Shown here one piece after another: positions 43,030-50,634 of a DNA stretch of 64,000 nucleotides. Every line of letters begins with the position of its first letter. Within the stretch, counting starts at the first letter, position 1. The notes below the pieces were generated by a model. It saw only the letters and a program-made list of their open reading frames with translations. It had not been told where the DNA came from and made no database searches. Location: contig NZ_BNCI01000001.1 of the NCBI RefSeq assembly GCF_014656395.1, forward strand, positions 1,275,893 through 1,339,892, in the 5' to 3' direction. The position numbers and the translations under genes were made by a program. The stretch is from Kordiimonas sediminis. Lineage in GTDB: Bacteria > Pseudomonadota > Alphaproteobacteria > Sphingomonadales > Kordiimonadaceae.

Positions 43030-43728
43030 ATGCGGCTGAAACATTTGATAGGGGTTGTTGGGGTTTTAATGATGGCTGGTTCTGCAACTATGGCGGAAAC
43101 GGAGGCTGTGCCAGATGCAGAACTGGTCGACCTTGGGCAGGTTATTCCCGGGCTTGTGTGCGAGGCGCGCTACTTCGGGAATGAGAATTTCATAGGCGAG
43201 CAGATTGATGGCTATCTGGCACCGAAATGCCTGTTGACCCGCCGTGCAGCACAGCAGCTCGCATATGTACAGAAGGAACTGGAAGCTTTCGGGATGACGC
43301 TGGTGGTGTTCGATGGGTATCGGCCACAGCTTGCCGTTGATCATTTTGTGCGCTGGGCGGCGGATCTGGATGACACTAAAATGAAGACTGCCTACTATCC
43401 AAATGTCCCCAAATCCAAATTATTTGAAGAAGGGTATATCGCTGCCAAATCAGGTCATAGCCGGGCAAGTACCATTGACCTGTCCATCGGGAAAACAGAC
43501 AAAAACGGCGGCTATACTCTTCTCGAAATGGGGACCCCGTTCGATTTCTTTGATGTGCTGTCACACGGTGAAAATCCGGATATTCCTGCGGACGCGCGCG
43601 GGAACCGCTTGTTACTGCGGTCGGTGATGATGCGTCACGGTTTTAAACCGTACAGTGCAGAGTGGTGGCATTTCACCCTTGAAAATGAACCGTTTCCCAC
43701 CACTTATTTTACAGAGCCGGTTGAATAA
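43030..43728 (+). CDS. M15-family D-Ala-D-Ala dipeptidase (VanX/DdpX type), exported
   Basis: The 232-residue precursor has a signal peptide (MRLKHLIGVVGVLMMAGSAT, cleaved near MAETEA). Zinc ligands are His and Asp in SGHSRASTIDLSI and the His of EWWHFTLENEPF, whose Glu is the catalytic base; this is the M15D signature. Also present is MTLVVFDGYRPQLAVDHFVRW. Relatives cleave D-alanyl-D-alanine during peptidoglycan recycling. No vancomycin-resistance genes (VanH, VanA) are nearby, so a recycling role is more likely than resistance. It is followed within 22 bp by an uncharacterised gene. Confidence 0.93.
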   Translation: MRLKHLIGVVGVLMMAGSATMAETEAVPDAELVDLGQVIPGLVCEARYFGNENFIGEQIDGYLAPKCLLTRRAAQQLAYVQKELEAFGMTLVVFDGYRPQLAVDHFVRWAADLDDTKMKTAYYPNVPKSKLFEEGYIAAKSGHSRASTIDLSIGKTDKNGGYTLLEMGTPFDFFDVLSHGENPDIPADARGNRLLLRSVMMRHGFKPYSAEWWHFTLENEPFPTTYFTEPVE

Positions 43729-43750
43729 GGGCTGATAGTAGGGGGATAAG

Positions 43751-44296
43751 ATGGCGAAAAACCTGCCTGAAATTTTTGAAGAAATGCGTCAGGCCTTGCT
43801 TGGTCGAAGGCCTGATCACAAGTGGGGTGCCAGTGCAGGTGAAGCTGCGTCTGCTGCGGTGGGTGGCCTGAAAGGTCTGGGCGGTGACACCCTGACCAAA
43901 ACGGCTGAGCATTTTAATGAAATCTCCCCCTATATTGAACAAGCGGGCTTTGAGGTCATTGAAATAGAAGTTGGGCTGGGCCTGTCACCAAAAGTGGTCG
44001 CACACTTGGTTTTGAATGAATTGCTGGAGCCAGAGGAGCAGCAAGCCCTGCTGGACGAAATTCAAACGCAGAATAAAACCCTGACATATACGGTGGTGAA
44101 TTCCCTGTTCAAAACCACAGAGGCAAGACGCAAGCTTAACTTCAAGCGGTTTCATTTTACCCATATTGAATTGGAGCTGAGTATTCTGCCGACCGTTGTG
44201 TTGAAGTTCCGACGCAATGATTATGACGGCGATGATGTCAGTGATGTCCTGTCTGCAAATGAAGGCGAGGCTGATTCACTTCTTCCGGAAACGTGA
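43751..44296 (+). CDS. Conserved-looking protein of unknown function
   Basis: I cannot assign a family. The 181-residue protein has no signal peptide. Its N-terminal part is helical (NLPEIFEEMRQALLGRRPDH), then Ala/Gly-rich (AGEAASAAVGGLKGLGGDTL), then a mixed segment (GFEVIEIEVGLGLSPKVVAH). A basic stretch (TEARRKLNFKRFHF) and a beta-rich end (ELELSILPTVVLKFRRND) follow, and the C-terminus is acidic. GGGGGATAAG lies before the ATG. It starts 22 bp after the VanX-like gene and overlaps the convergent HxlR gene by 21 bp. Confidence 0.7.
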   Translation: MAKNLPEIFEEMRQALLGRRPDHKWGASAGEAASAAVGGLKGLGGDTLTKTAEHFNEISPYIEQAGFEVIEIEVGLGLSPKVVAHLVLNELLEPEEQQALLDEIQTQNKTLTYTVVNSLFKTTEARRKLNFKRFHFTHIELELSILPTVVLKFRRNDYDGDDVSDVLSANEGEADSLLPET

Positions 44297-44836
44297 TTTC
44301 AACTGGTTCAGGCGAGTTGACTGGGTATTAAGAATACCGGTCCGCAGGAAGTCAGGGATATCCGGCAACTCCTGATTTGTAAGAACATCCCGCTTTTTCG
44401 GCGCTTCCACCGAGGTATTGTGCGGGGTTACATTGCCGCCGCAACTACTGCAGACGACCTTCGGCACCACTGCATGCCCGCATGTTGAATGCCGGGTAAT
44501 TTTCGGTGTGCCTTCTTCTTCAAAACAGTAGGCGTCCCCCCATCCTGTGATGGTCATCATCACGGGGAACAGCGCCATGCCCTTGTCCGTCAGGGCATAT
44601 TCATAGCGTGTCGGTTTTTCCTGATAGCTAACTTTGGTGAGAACCCCACTGTCCACCAGTTTGCCTAGTCTGTCAGATAGCATTGTCCGGGATATGCCAA
44701 GCGATGATTTAAAGTCGTCAAAACGCATGGTCCCCGCAAAACATTCCCGCAGAATAAGCAGGGTCCAGCGATCACCAATGACCGCAAGCGCCCGTGCGAT
44801 AGAACATCTTTCGTCTGACAGGTTTTGCCATTTCAT
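44276..44836 (-). CDS. HxlR-family transcriptional regulator with C-terminal Cys cluster
   Basis: The 186-residue protein has a winged helix (about residues 10-100: CSIARALAVIGDRWTLLILR, FDDFKSSLGISRTMLSDRLG). A C-terminal segment has Cys/His (TCGHAVVPKVVCSSCGG, about residues 137-153) that looks like a small zinc ribbon, as in longer HxlR members. These regulators often respond to aldehydes, quinones or redox stress. It overlaps the convergent gene by 21 bp and lies downstream of, and on the same strand as, the VOC gene (106-bp gap). Confidence 0.9.
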   Translation of the reverse strand: MKWQNLSDERCSIARALAVIGDRWTLLILRECFAGTMRFDDFKSSLGISRTMLSDRLGKLVDSGVLTKVSYQEKPTRYEYALTDKGMALFPVMMTITGWGDAYCFEEEGTPKITRHSTCGHAVVPKVVCSSCGGNVTPHNTSVEAPKKRDVLTNQELPDIPDFLRTGILNTQSTRLNQLKSRFRKK

Positions 44837-44942
44837 GTGTATGAAGCCCTCCGATACAACTAAGCATTATCAGAAGGCAACCAGTGCCGTCTAGCGGAAA
44901 TAACCTATGGTCCAAAAAATGGACCATTAGGTATATCAACGA

Positions 44943-45365
44943 TTATTTTGCAAAAAGCTGTGACATGTCTTTAAAGCTTTTTATCTCGATCGCATTACCT
45001 GCGGGGTCGCGGAAGAACATAGTCGCCTGTTCTCCAACCTTGCCCTGGAACCTGATTTTAGGTTTGATGATGAAATCCACATCGGCTTTGATCAGCTTTT
45101 CTGAAAGCACATGCCAGTCATCCCAGTTCAACACTGCTCCGTAGTGAAAGCTGGGGACATTATCGCCGTCCACACCGTTATGATCCGGGTCTGTCAGCGG
45201 TGTGCCAAGGTGCGTCACAAACTGGTGACCGAAAAAGTCAAAATCAATCCACTTTTCGCTTGAACGACCTTCCGGGCATCCCAGGAGCCCCCCGTAGAAA
45301 GAACGGGCTGCATCAAGATCGTTCACTGGTACAGCAAGATGAAATGGGGGAATGGAATGGGTCAT
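44943..45365 (-). CDS. VOC-superfamily (glyoxalase-fold) protein
   Basis: The 140-residue vicinal-oxygen-chelate fold protein is probably a metal enzyme of the glyoxalase/dioxygenase/fosfomycin-resistance group. Visible are the N-terminal strand FHLAVPVNDLDAARSFYGGL (with a metal-type His), FGHQFVTHLG, FHYGAVLNWDDWHVLSEKLI and the C-terminal FFRDPAGNAIEIKSF, in which Glu is the usual third ligand. The reaction is not defined by sequence. A perfect 18-bp palindrome lies 81 bp upstream of its start. Confidence 0.88.
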   Translation of the reverse strand: MTHSIPPFHLAVPVNDLDAARSFYGGLLGCPEGRSSEKWIDFDFFGHQFVTHLGTPLTDPDHNGVDGDNVPSFHYGAVLNWDDWHVLSEKLIKADVDFIIKPKIRFQGKVGEQATMFFRDPAGNAIEIKSFKDMSQLFAK

Positions 45366-45446
45366 AGTCTAAGCTCCTCATAAAACATCCTGACACCATA
45401 AACCTGCTTATAGAAAAACGGTATCTTTTTGAACAAAATTTCAATT

Positions 45447-45464
45447 CCTTGACACGTGTCAAGG
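45447..45464. promoter_or_regulatory. Perfect 18-bp palindrome upstream of the VOC gene
   Basis: CCTTGACACGTGTCAAGG is fully self-complementary with no spacer. It lies in the 280-bp region between the VOC gene and midA, which otherwise shows no coding signal. The symmetry suits a dimeric HTH (for example TetR-type) operator. No cognate regulator is certain. Confidence 0.5.
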
Positions 45465-45645
45465 TTTCTTCTTCAAGTTGTGTGCATACTCAGGATATCA
45501 GAACGCCAAATCTGATGCTATCCGGGGCCGAACTTTGCTTTAATGCTTCCCCTATTCGCCCGGTTCCGGTAAATTGTGGCGCATTCTCTTTGAGGATGCG
45601 TCACTTTTGTATTTCAGGCTTTGCCGCACGTATATGCGCCAGTGT

Positions 45646-46713
45646 TTACAGCGCAGGTGGCGCGGGTATGTCTTTGTTCTGAAGCGCAATAACTTTAAAT
45701 AGTTCGCCCATTTCCTCTGGTGCGGTTAGTCGCTTAAGCTCTGACAGTAGGGTCGCTTGTGTTTCCAGGTCTTTGCCCTTTGCAAGCGCCTGTGCCCGCA
45801 GCCCAAGACCAAGTGCCATTAAGAATTGCCCCTGTGTCGCAGGGCCAAATGTCGCGGCTCCTGCCTCTTTGCCGGCATATTGTAGTTGGTCAAAGGCAAC
45901 ATGGGCCGTCAAGTCAGCTTTGCCGGGCTCCAAAAGCGGATCGGTATAGTTGTGTTGCCTGAGCGCCTGGAAGCTATCTCCGGGCTTTGATGTGCTGTAC
46001 CCATAGTCAATGAAAAGGGCAGCCCCGCCGTGACCGACAATATGGCGGGCTATCTGCCCGGTGAATGATAAAGCAGCCGGGCATACTTCCACCACATCAC
46101 CTTCCGGGCACTGTTGCAACGACGAAGGAATAAGTGCTGCCATGGAGGATGCGGGCATCAGGCACCACTGCAGATCATTGTTGTTGTCTGCGGTAATGGC
46201 ACGTTGTCGCCACCCATCTTTGGTCTTTTCAAACTGGTGAATAGGCAAGGCATCAAAAAATTCATTTGCAACAAAAAGTGTGGGCAGGGGGTCCAGGGCT
46301 GCAAGATTATCGTGCCACGCTGCATGTGGTACTTTTTTGCGCTGCATGTCCCGTAGTTGTGGTGACGCTTCGACAAAATTTACTGATGCTGCTTCGGTAA
46401 AGCCCTGCACCTGTTTGCCTGCCCGCAGAATATCTGCCATTAGCGTCCCGCGCCCGGGGCCCAGTTCAACAAGCTGAAACGAGGCGGGGCTACCCAGGGC
46501 CATCCATCTATCCGCGCACCAAAGGCCAAGCATTTCGCCGAACATCTGGCTAACATCCGGGGCCGTGATAAAATCCCCTTCTGCACCAAAGACGCGCTCT
46601 CGTGTGTAATATCCATGCTTTGGATGCATCAGACATTCGGCCATATAATCAGCAAGCGGGATAGGGCCGGTTGCACGAATGCGGTCAAGGAAGATATCTT
46701 TAAGTGCGGTCAC
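45646..46713 (-). CDS. MidA-family class I SAM-dependent methyltransferase
   Basis: The 355-residue protein is homologous to MidA/NDUFAF7, an arginine methyltransferase for complex I assembly in mitochondria. It has the SAM-binding motif QLVELGPGRGTLMADILRAG (about residues 80-99) and the family segments ADYMAECLMHPKHGYYTRER, FGAEGDFITAPDVSQMFGEM, FVANEFFDALPIHQFEKTKD and ALFIDYGYSTSKPGDSFQAL. It lies immediately downstream of lgt (27 bp) on the same strand, the standard alphaproteobacterial pair. The bacterial substrate is not proven. Confidence 0.95.
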   Translation of the reverse strand: MTALKDIFLDRIRATGPIPLADYMAECLMHPKHGYYTRERVFGAEGDFITAPDVSQMFGEMLGLWCADRWMALGSPASFQLVELGPGRGTLMADILRAGKQVQGFTEAASVNFVEASPQLRDMQRKKVPHAAWHDNLAALDPLPTLFVANEFFDALPIHQFEKTKDGWRQRAITADNNNDLQWCLMPASSMAALIPSSLQQCPEGDVVEVCPAALSFTGQIARHIVGHGGAALFIDYGYSTSKPGDSFQALRQHNYTDPLLEPGKADLTAHVAFDQLQYAGKEAGAATFGPATQGQFLMALGLGLRAQALAKGKDLETQATLLSELKRLTAPEEMGELFKVIALQNKDIPAPPAL

Positions 46714-46740
46714 AACTTGGTTCGCTTGCTGTTGTTGCTA

Positions 46741-47565
46741 TTATTTGTTTGGTTTATTTTGGTAAAAAGATTGCCCAACCAGCCACAGTGCGAAAATCAG
46801 TGTCGGGATAGAAAGCATCTGTCCTCTGGAAATCCCTTCGACCAACCCGATATGGGCATCAGGCTCCCGCACAAATTCAACAAGAAAACGAACCAGACCG
46901 TATCCAAGGAAGAAGACACCTGCGATAAAGCCGGGTCGCTCTTTCGCCAGATTGGTCTTGTGATAGAGGAACTGCAGCAGCAGAAACAATAAAAGACCTT
47001 CGCCAATAGCTTCATATAGCTGGCTGGGGTGTCTGGGCAGCCCACTTGGGTCAGTGGGGAACACCATCGCCCAAGATGCATCTGTGGTCCGACCCCAAAG
47101 CTCACCGTTAATGAAGTTAGCGAGCCTGCCGGTGAAAAGGCCAACGGGCGCGACGATTGCGATCACATCTGCAAACCGCATCAGATCAAGCTTTTTCCTT
47201 TTGGCGAAAAGAATAACGGCTATCACAACACCGGCCGCCCCGCCGTGAAAGCTCATGCCCCCATCCCACAGACGTAGGATAGAAATTGGGTCCTCGAGAT
47301 AGGCTGACAAGTTATAAAAGAGAACATATCCAAGTCGGCCACCCAAAATGGTGCCGATCGCTGCCCATGTCAGAAAGTCATCCACATGGTCTGTCGACAT
47401 AACTGCGCCGGGTTTGGATACCAGTCGTCTGATATACCACCACCCAAACATCAGGCCAGCAATATAGGCAAGCGAGTACCAGCGGATCACAATTGGTCCA
47501 AGTTCAAAGAGAACCGGGTCAATCTCAGGGTACGCCAGTACGGAAGCGCTGACAGCAGCAAGCAT
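46741..47565 (-). CDS. lgt: Prolipoprotein diacylglyceryl transferase
   Basis: Lgt moves diacylglycerol from phosphatidylglycerol to the lipobox Cys of prolipoproteins, such as the M16 peptidase at 7531. The 274-residue polytopic membrane protein has family motifs FELGPIVIRWYSLAYIAGLM, GILGGRLGYVLFYN-like TILGGRLGYVLFYN, WDGGMSFHGGAAGVVIAVIL and the signature GLFTGRLANFINGELWGR, then HPSQLYEAIGEG. It is divergent from ubiK across a 178-bp region with a perfect palindrome. The gene pair lgt-midA is probably co-transcribed. Confidence 0.98.
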   Translation of the reverse strand: MLAAVSASVLAYPEIDPVLFELGPIVIRWYSLAYIAGLMFGWWYIRRLVSKPGAVMSTDHVDDFLTWAAIGTILGGRLGYVLFYNLSAYLEDPISILRLWDGGMSFHGGAAGVVIAVILFAKRKKLDLMRFADVIAIVAPVGLFTGRLANFINGELWGRTTDASWAMVFPTDPSGLPRHPSQLYEAIGEGLLLFLLLQFLYHKTNLAKERPGFIAGVFFLGYGLVRFLVEFVREPDAHIGLVEGISRGQMLSIPTLIFALWLVGQSFYQNKPNK

Positions 47566-47677
47566 AGATATAGCCTTTCAACGGGTGGTCAAACTGCGAC
47601 AATCTTGATGGTCGGTAGCTATCTGTCAAGTCATGTCGGCGCTATTTCGAACATCAACGGGGAAAGCCATTGCATTT

Positions 47678-47696
47678 TATGGGACAATGTCCCATA
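47678..47696. promoter_or_regulatory. Perfect 19-bp palindrome between lgt and ubiK
   Basis: TATGGGACAATGTCCCATA has 9-bp perfect arms around a single central base. It lies 47 bp before the ubiK ATG and 112 bp upstream of lgt. No T-run follows, so an operator is more likely than a terminator. Confidence 0.5.
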
Positions 47697-47743
47697 TCAA
47701 CACTGACTGTCTGAAGGATAATGACACCTGGAAGGATGCAAGC

Positions 47744-47992
47744 ATGCAAACCAATAACAAGTTTATTGATGATCTGGCGAAACTGGCAACCAGTGCTGCA
47801 GGTGCAGTGCATAGTGTTCGTGGTGAAATGGAAGACAGTTTCCGGGCGTGGCTTGATCGGCAACTTGCGGGCATGGATCTTGTCAGCCGCGAGGAGTTTG
47901 AAATCGTCCGTGACATGGCTGAAAAAGCCCGGTCCGAGAATGAAGACCTACGCGCCGAACTGGAAATTCTGAAAAAGAAACTGGCAGACTAG
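47744..47992 (+). CDS. ubiK: Ubiquinone biosynthesis accessory factor UbiK (BMFP family)
   Basis: The 82-residue protein is of the YqiC/BMFP family, which assists the Ubi complex making ubiquinone and interacts with membranes. It starts at ATG 47744, preceded by GGAAGGA, rather than at the longer upstream frame. The middle is amphipathic (KFIDDLAKLATSAAGAVHSV), and the C-terminal half is the trimeric coiled coil with the usual motif LVSREEFEIVRDMAEKARSE, then NEDLRAELEILKKK. It is followed by the ybjN-proC pair, a conserved neighbourhood. Confidence 0.93.
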   Translation: MQTNNKFIDDLAKLATSAAGAVHSVRGEMEDSFRAWLDRQLAGMDLVSREEFEIVRDMAEKARSENEDLRAELEILKKKLAD

Positions 47993-48303
47993 TTTTTTTA
48001 AAAGAATTTTTTCCAAAAAATATTCAAAAAATCGCACACCTTAAACGTTCAGAATAAGCGACTGTTTCGACTCGCTTAATCACGATTCTAAAACGATTCG
48101 CTGAAATAGTTTTCCACAGGAAATCTTCGGTGTTGGTAAATTCGTGCTTGCCAGAATGCATTCGCTTTGGCACCCTACATATAGTGTTTTATTGCTGACG
48201 TACTAGCTAGAAAATGTGTTTTCTGGCGCTGGGGAAAGTATCTCCTGCGATTGGCAAGTCAGGCGGCAGGGCAAGGTTGCCGCGATTTCCAGGGGGAAAT
48301 GGG
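47993..48303. other. Non-coding region upstream of the YbjN-domain gene with GANTC cluster
   Basis: This 311-bp stretch holds no gene. It is AT-rich at its start (several A/T runs after the ubiK stop). Three GANTC sites occur within 31 bp (48069, 48084, 48095), a DnaA-box-like TTTTCCACA at 48110-48118, an imperfect dyad TAAGCGA/TCGCTTA (48055-48078) and the palindrome GAATGCATTC at 48154-48163. GANTC is the CcrM methylation site in alphaproteobacteria, so cell-cycle control is possible but unproven. Confidence 0.4.
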
Positions 48304-48816
48304 ATGACGACTCTAAGCACAGGGCTTTCCGCATACACAACGCCGCATCCGGTGGACATGGCGCAGGAATTGGCAGGCGCCAATGACTGGGCTTACGAAC
48401 GTCATAATGAAGATGAACTGACGATGTTTTTGTCAGGGCACTATGCTGATCTTCAGTTTCGGGTTTTTTGGCGTGATGATTTTAAAACGCTGCAGTTTGC
48501 GTGCCTGTTCGATATCAAGGTACCTGAAGGCAAGCGGGATGAAATTTACCGCGTTATCGGTCTGATCAATGAAAGAATGTGGATCGGTCATTTTGAGTTT
48601 TGGGCCGATGATAACGCTATTTTATTCCGGCATGCCAGTTTGGCAAACGACCCAATGACAGGTGCATTCGGCGAAGATCATATGGCTACTGTTGTGGAAA
48701 CTGCGATGGGGGAATGCGAGCGCTTTTTCCCGGTATTCCAATTTGTAATGTGGGGTGGGCAATCACCAGAAGAAGCGATTGAGTCTGCCATGCTTGAATG
48801 CATGGGGACAGCATAA
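48304..48816 (+). CDS. YbjN-domain protein
   Basis: The 170-residue protein starts at ATG 48304 behind CAGGGGGAAA. It has the YbjN fold related to type III secretion chaperones. The core segment is FRVFWRDDFKTLQFACLFDI, KVPEGKRDEIYRVIGLINER, MWIGHFEFWADDNAILFRHA and ECERFFPVFQFVMWGGQSPE. The molecular role in alphaproteobacteria is unknown; a chaperone- or regulator-like function is usually suggested. It is consistently found between ubiK-like genes and proC. A spacer of 139 bp precedes proC. Confidence 0.93.
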   Translation: MTTLSTGLSAYTTPHPVDMAQELAGANDWAYERHNEDELTMFLSGHYADLQFRVFWRDDFKTLQFACLFDIKVPEGKRDEIYRVIGLINERMWIGHFEFWADDNAILFRHASLANDPMTGAFGEDHMATVVETAMGECERFFPVFQFVMWGGQSPEEAIESAMLECMGTA

Positions 48817-48955
48817 TTATGCGCAGTAGATCTCAGGCTTAAGGGAGCTATGGGTGGCCCCTGTCGGGTTGGCAGTGATCAGGGGCTTGTCGCAAGGAAG
48901 GGGTAGGGCTATGCTCTGCCCTTTCTGTTTTTAGTCATACGGTACGAGAGAATTT

Positions 48956-49789
48956 ATGCTGGATACATTCCATTCACACGCTCCCTTGATCCTTGTTGGT
49001 TGCGGTAATATGGGCCGCGCAATGGCGGAAGGGTGGCTGCAGGCAGGGCTTCGGCCAGAGGCGCTTTTTGTCGTTGATCCCGGTGTCACTTCAGGGCTTT
49101 TGCCAGGTGTTCCAGATGATAACTATCATACAAGCGCAGATGATTTACCGAGCGGGATAAAGGCGCAGGCATTAATCCTTGCAACGAAACCCCAGATCAT
49201 GGATGTGGCACTGCCGCCGCTTGCATCCTGTGTTGATGCGGGCAGTCTTGTGATTTCTGTGGCTGCAGGTGTTCGTGTGGCACGCTTCCAGCAAGCATTC
49301 CCCCATGCGCCAAAGATTGTCCGTGTGATGCCCAACACACCTGCCGCTGTTGGGGCTGGTATTTCGGGTTTGTATGCTGTGGATGCAGTTGACGGTGCAT
49401 CCAGAACGCTTACGGAAGCATTGATGGCTGCGACCGGGAAAACAGTGTGGGTAGAGGCAGAGGCCGACATTGATAAAGTAACCGCAGTGTCAGGCAGCGG
49501 ACCGGCCTATGTGTTCCATATGGTTGAATGCATGGCGGCTGCGGGAGAGGCATTAGGCCTGCCCTCCGACGCAGCTATGGCGCTAGCGCGGCAGACAGTT
49601 ATCGGCGCAGGGCGACTGATGGAAGCGCAGCCAGATACCGATGCCGGGGAGTTGCGGCGACGTGTCACCAGCCCTGGAGGCACAACAGCAGCAGCGCTCG
49701 CAATATTGATGGAAGAGGATGCGCTGAAAGACCTTATGGCGGCTGCGATAAAAGCTGCTGAAAAGCGTGGTGGCGAATTGGGGCAATAG
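48956..49789 (+). CDS. proC: Pyrroline-5-carboxylate reductase
   Basis: ProC reduces pyrroline-5-carboxylate to proline with NAD(P)H. The 277-residue protein has the Rossmann motif LVGCGNMGRAMAEGWLQAGL, ALILATKPQIMDVAL, RVMPNTPAAVGAGISGLYA, VSGSGPAYVFHMVECMAAAG and the family signature RRRVTSPGGTTAAALAILME. ATG 48956 follows GAGAGAA. It may also link to arginine and ornithine turnover, but no arginine gene is adjacent here. Confidence 0.98.
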   Translation: MLDTFHSHAPLILVGCGNMGRAMAEGWLQAGLRPEALFVVDPGVTSGLLPGVPDDNYHTSADDLPSGIKAQALILATKPQIMDVALPPLASCVDAGSLVISVAAGVRVARFQQAFPHAPKIVRVMPNTPAAVGAGISGLYAVDAVDGASRTLTEALMAATGKTVWVEAEADIDKVTAVSGSGPAYVFHMVECMAAAGEALGLPSDAAMALARQTVIGAGRLMEAQPDTDAGELRRRVTSPGGTTAAALAILMEEDALKDLMAAAIKAAEKRGGELGQ

Positions 49790-49843
49790 TCCCGGATGAA
49801 CTGGGCAGGCTGACGGTATGCCGCCTTTTCCTGATCTACGCTA

Positions 49844-50467
49844 TCAGGTGCGCTCTGTCAGCCGGGTTTGAAATACATGCTTGATCGTGGATTTCATCAG
49901 TGTGTGCATTTCAGTCTTGATCGGTTCTGGCAGGTTGGTTGCGTGACTTAGGGTGCTAACCGCAGTCAGGAAGACATACTGAAAAATAACATCCATTTCT
50001 TCTGCTGAATTGCTGTAGCGGGTAACTGCTGAACGGGTCAGTATATCTATGCATCGCCGCTGATGATTTGCTGAGTGTTCCTTCATCGCGGGAATGGTCT
50101 GAATTGCCAGCATGATATTGTAGCGATAGGACGGATTATCATAGTGCCGCGTTGCTGATTCATCTAAATAGGCATTTGAATTTTCCCACATGGGATTGGT
50201 CTCTCGCCCGTTAAGGAAATAATGCTCCAGCCTGCTTTCAATATCGGCAAAATACTCCTCCATAATTGCAACAATTATGGCTTCTTTGTTTTCAAAGAAT
50301 CGGTAAAGCGACGCCACATTAACCCCTGCATCGCGAGCAATATGATTGGTCGTCATGCTCATCAGGCCTTTTGTTTCCATGAAACGGAACGCAGCGTCCA
50401 TTATTTTGCGTTTGGTCTCGAAGCCCGATTTACGGGTAGGGGTAACTTTGGCAGATAGTTCAGACAT
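49844..50467 (-). CDS. TetR/AcrR-family transcriptional regulator
   Basis: The 207-residue protein has an N-terminal TetR helix-turn-helix (about residues 15-62: KRKIMDAAFRFMETKGLMSM, TTNHIARDAGVNVASLYRFF) and a helical ligand-binding domain. The motif ASLYRFFENKEAIIVAIMEE is characteristic. It is divergent from the TonB-dependent receptor gene with a 167-bp gap that contains two 17-bp direct repeats around a promoter. Repression of that receptor is a reasonable inference. Confidence 0.93.
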   Translation of the reverse strand: MSELSAKVTPTRKSGFETKRKIMDAAFRFMETKGLMSMTTNHIARDAGVNVASLYRFFENKEAIIVAIMEEYFADIESRLEHYFLNGRETNPMWENSNAYLDESATRHYDNPSYRYNIMLAIQTIPAMKEHSANHQRRCIDILTRSAVTRYSNSAEEMDVIFQYVFLTAVSTLSHATNLPEPIKTEMHTLMKSTIKHVFQTRLTERT

Positions 50468-50556
50468 TAGACACTGATATTCCTTGGGAAACTTTCAGAA
50501 CAGAAAGTCATTATTCTCTGAAATAGAAATGGAATCAATTGTTAATACCTGAGTGT

Positions 50557-50622
50557 AAGCAATTACTAAAATAACTTGACAATATGCAGTGGCCTCGAGA
50601 TATTAAAGCAATTACTCAAATA
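50557..50622 (+). promoter_or_regulatory. Promoter flanked by 17-bp direct repeats before the TonB receptor gene
   Basis: Direct repeats AAGCAATTACTAAAATA (50557-50573) and AAGCAATTACTCAAATA (50606-50622) differ at one base. Between them lies a -35 element TTGACA (50576-50581) and a weak -10 candidate (TATTAA, 50601-50606). The arrangement suggests a TetR-family repressor covering the promoter. The spacing of -35 to -10 (19 bp) is long, so the -10 is tentative. Confidence 0.5.
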
Positions 50623-50634
50623 TTGGAGGGCTTT

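Noticed and set aside
43030-43728. Vancomycin-resistance gene cluster suggested by the VanX-like peptidase
   Set aside because: No VanH, VanA or two-component partner is present; peptidoglycan recycling is the simpler reading.
45449-45682. 77-residue plus-strand frame between the VOC gene and midA
   Set aside because: No ribosome site, begins with the palindrome, Cys/Ser-rich and overlaps the midA end.
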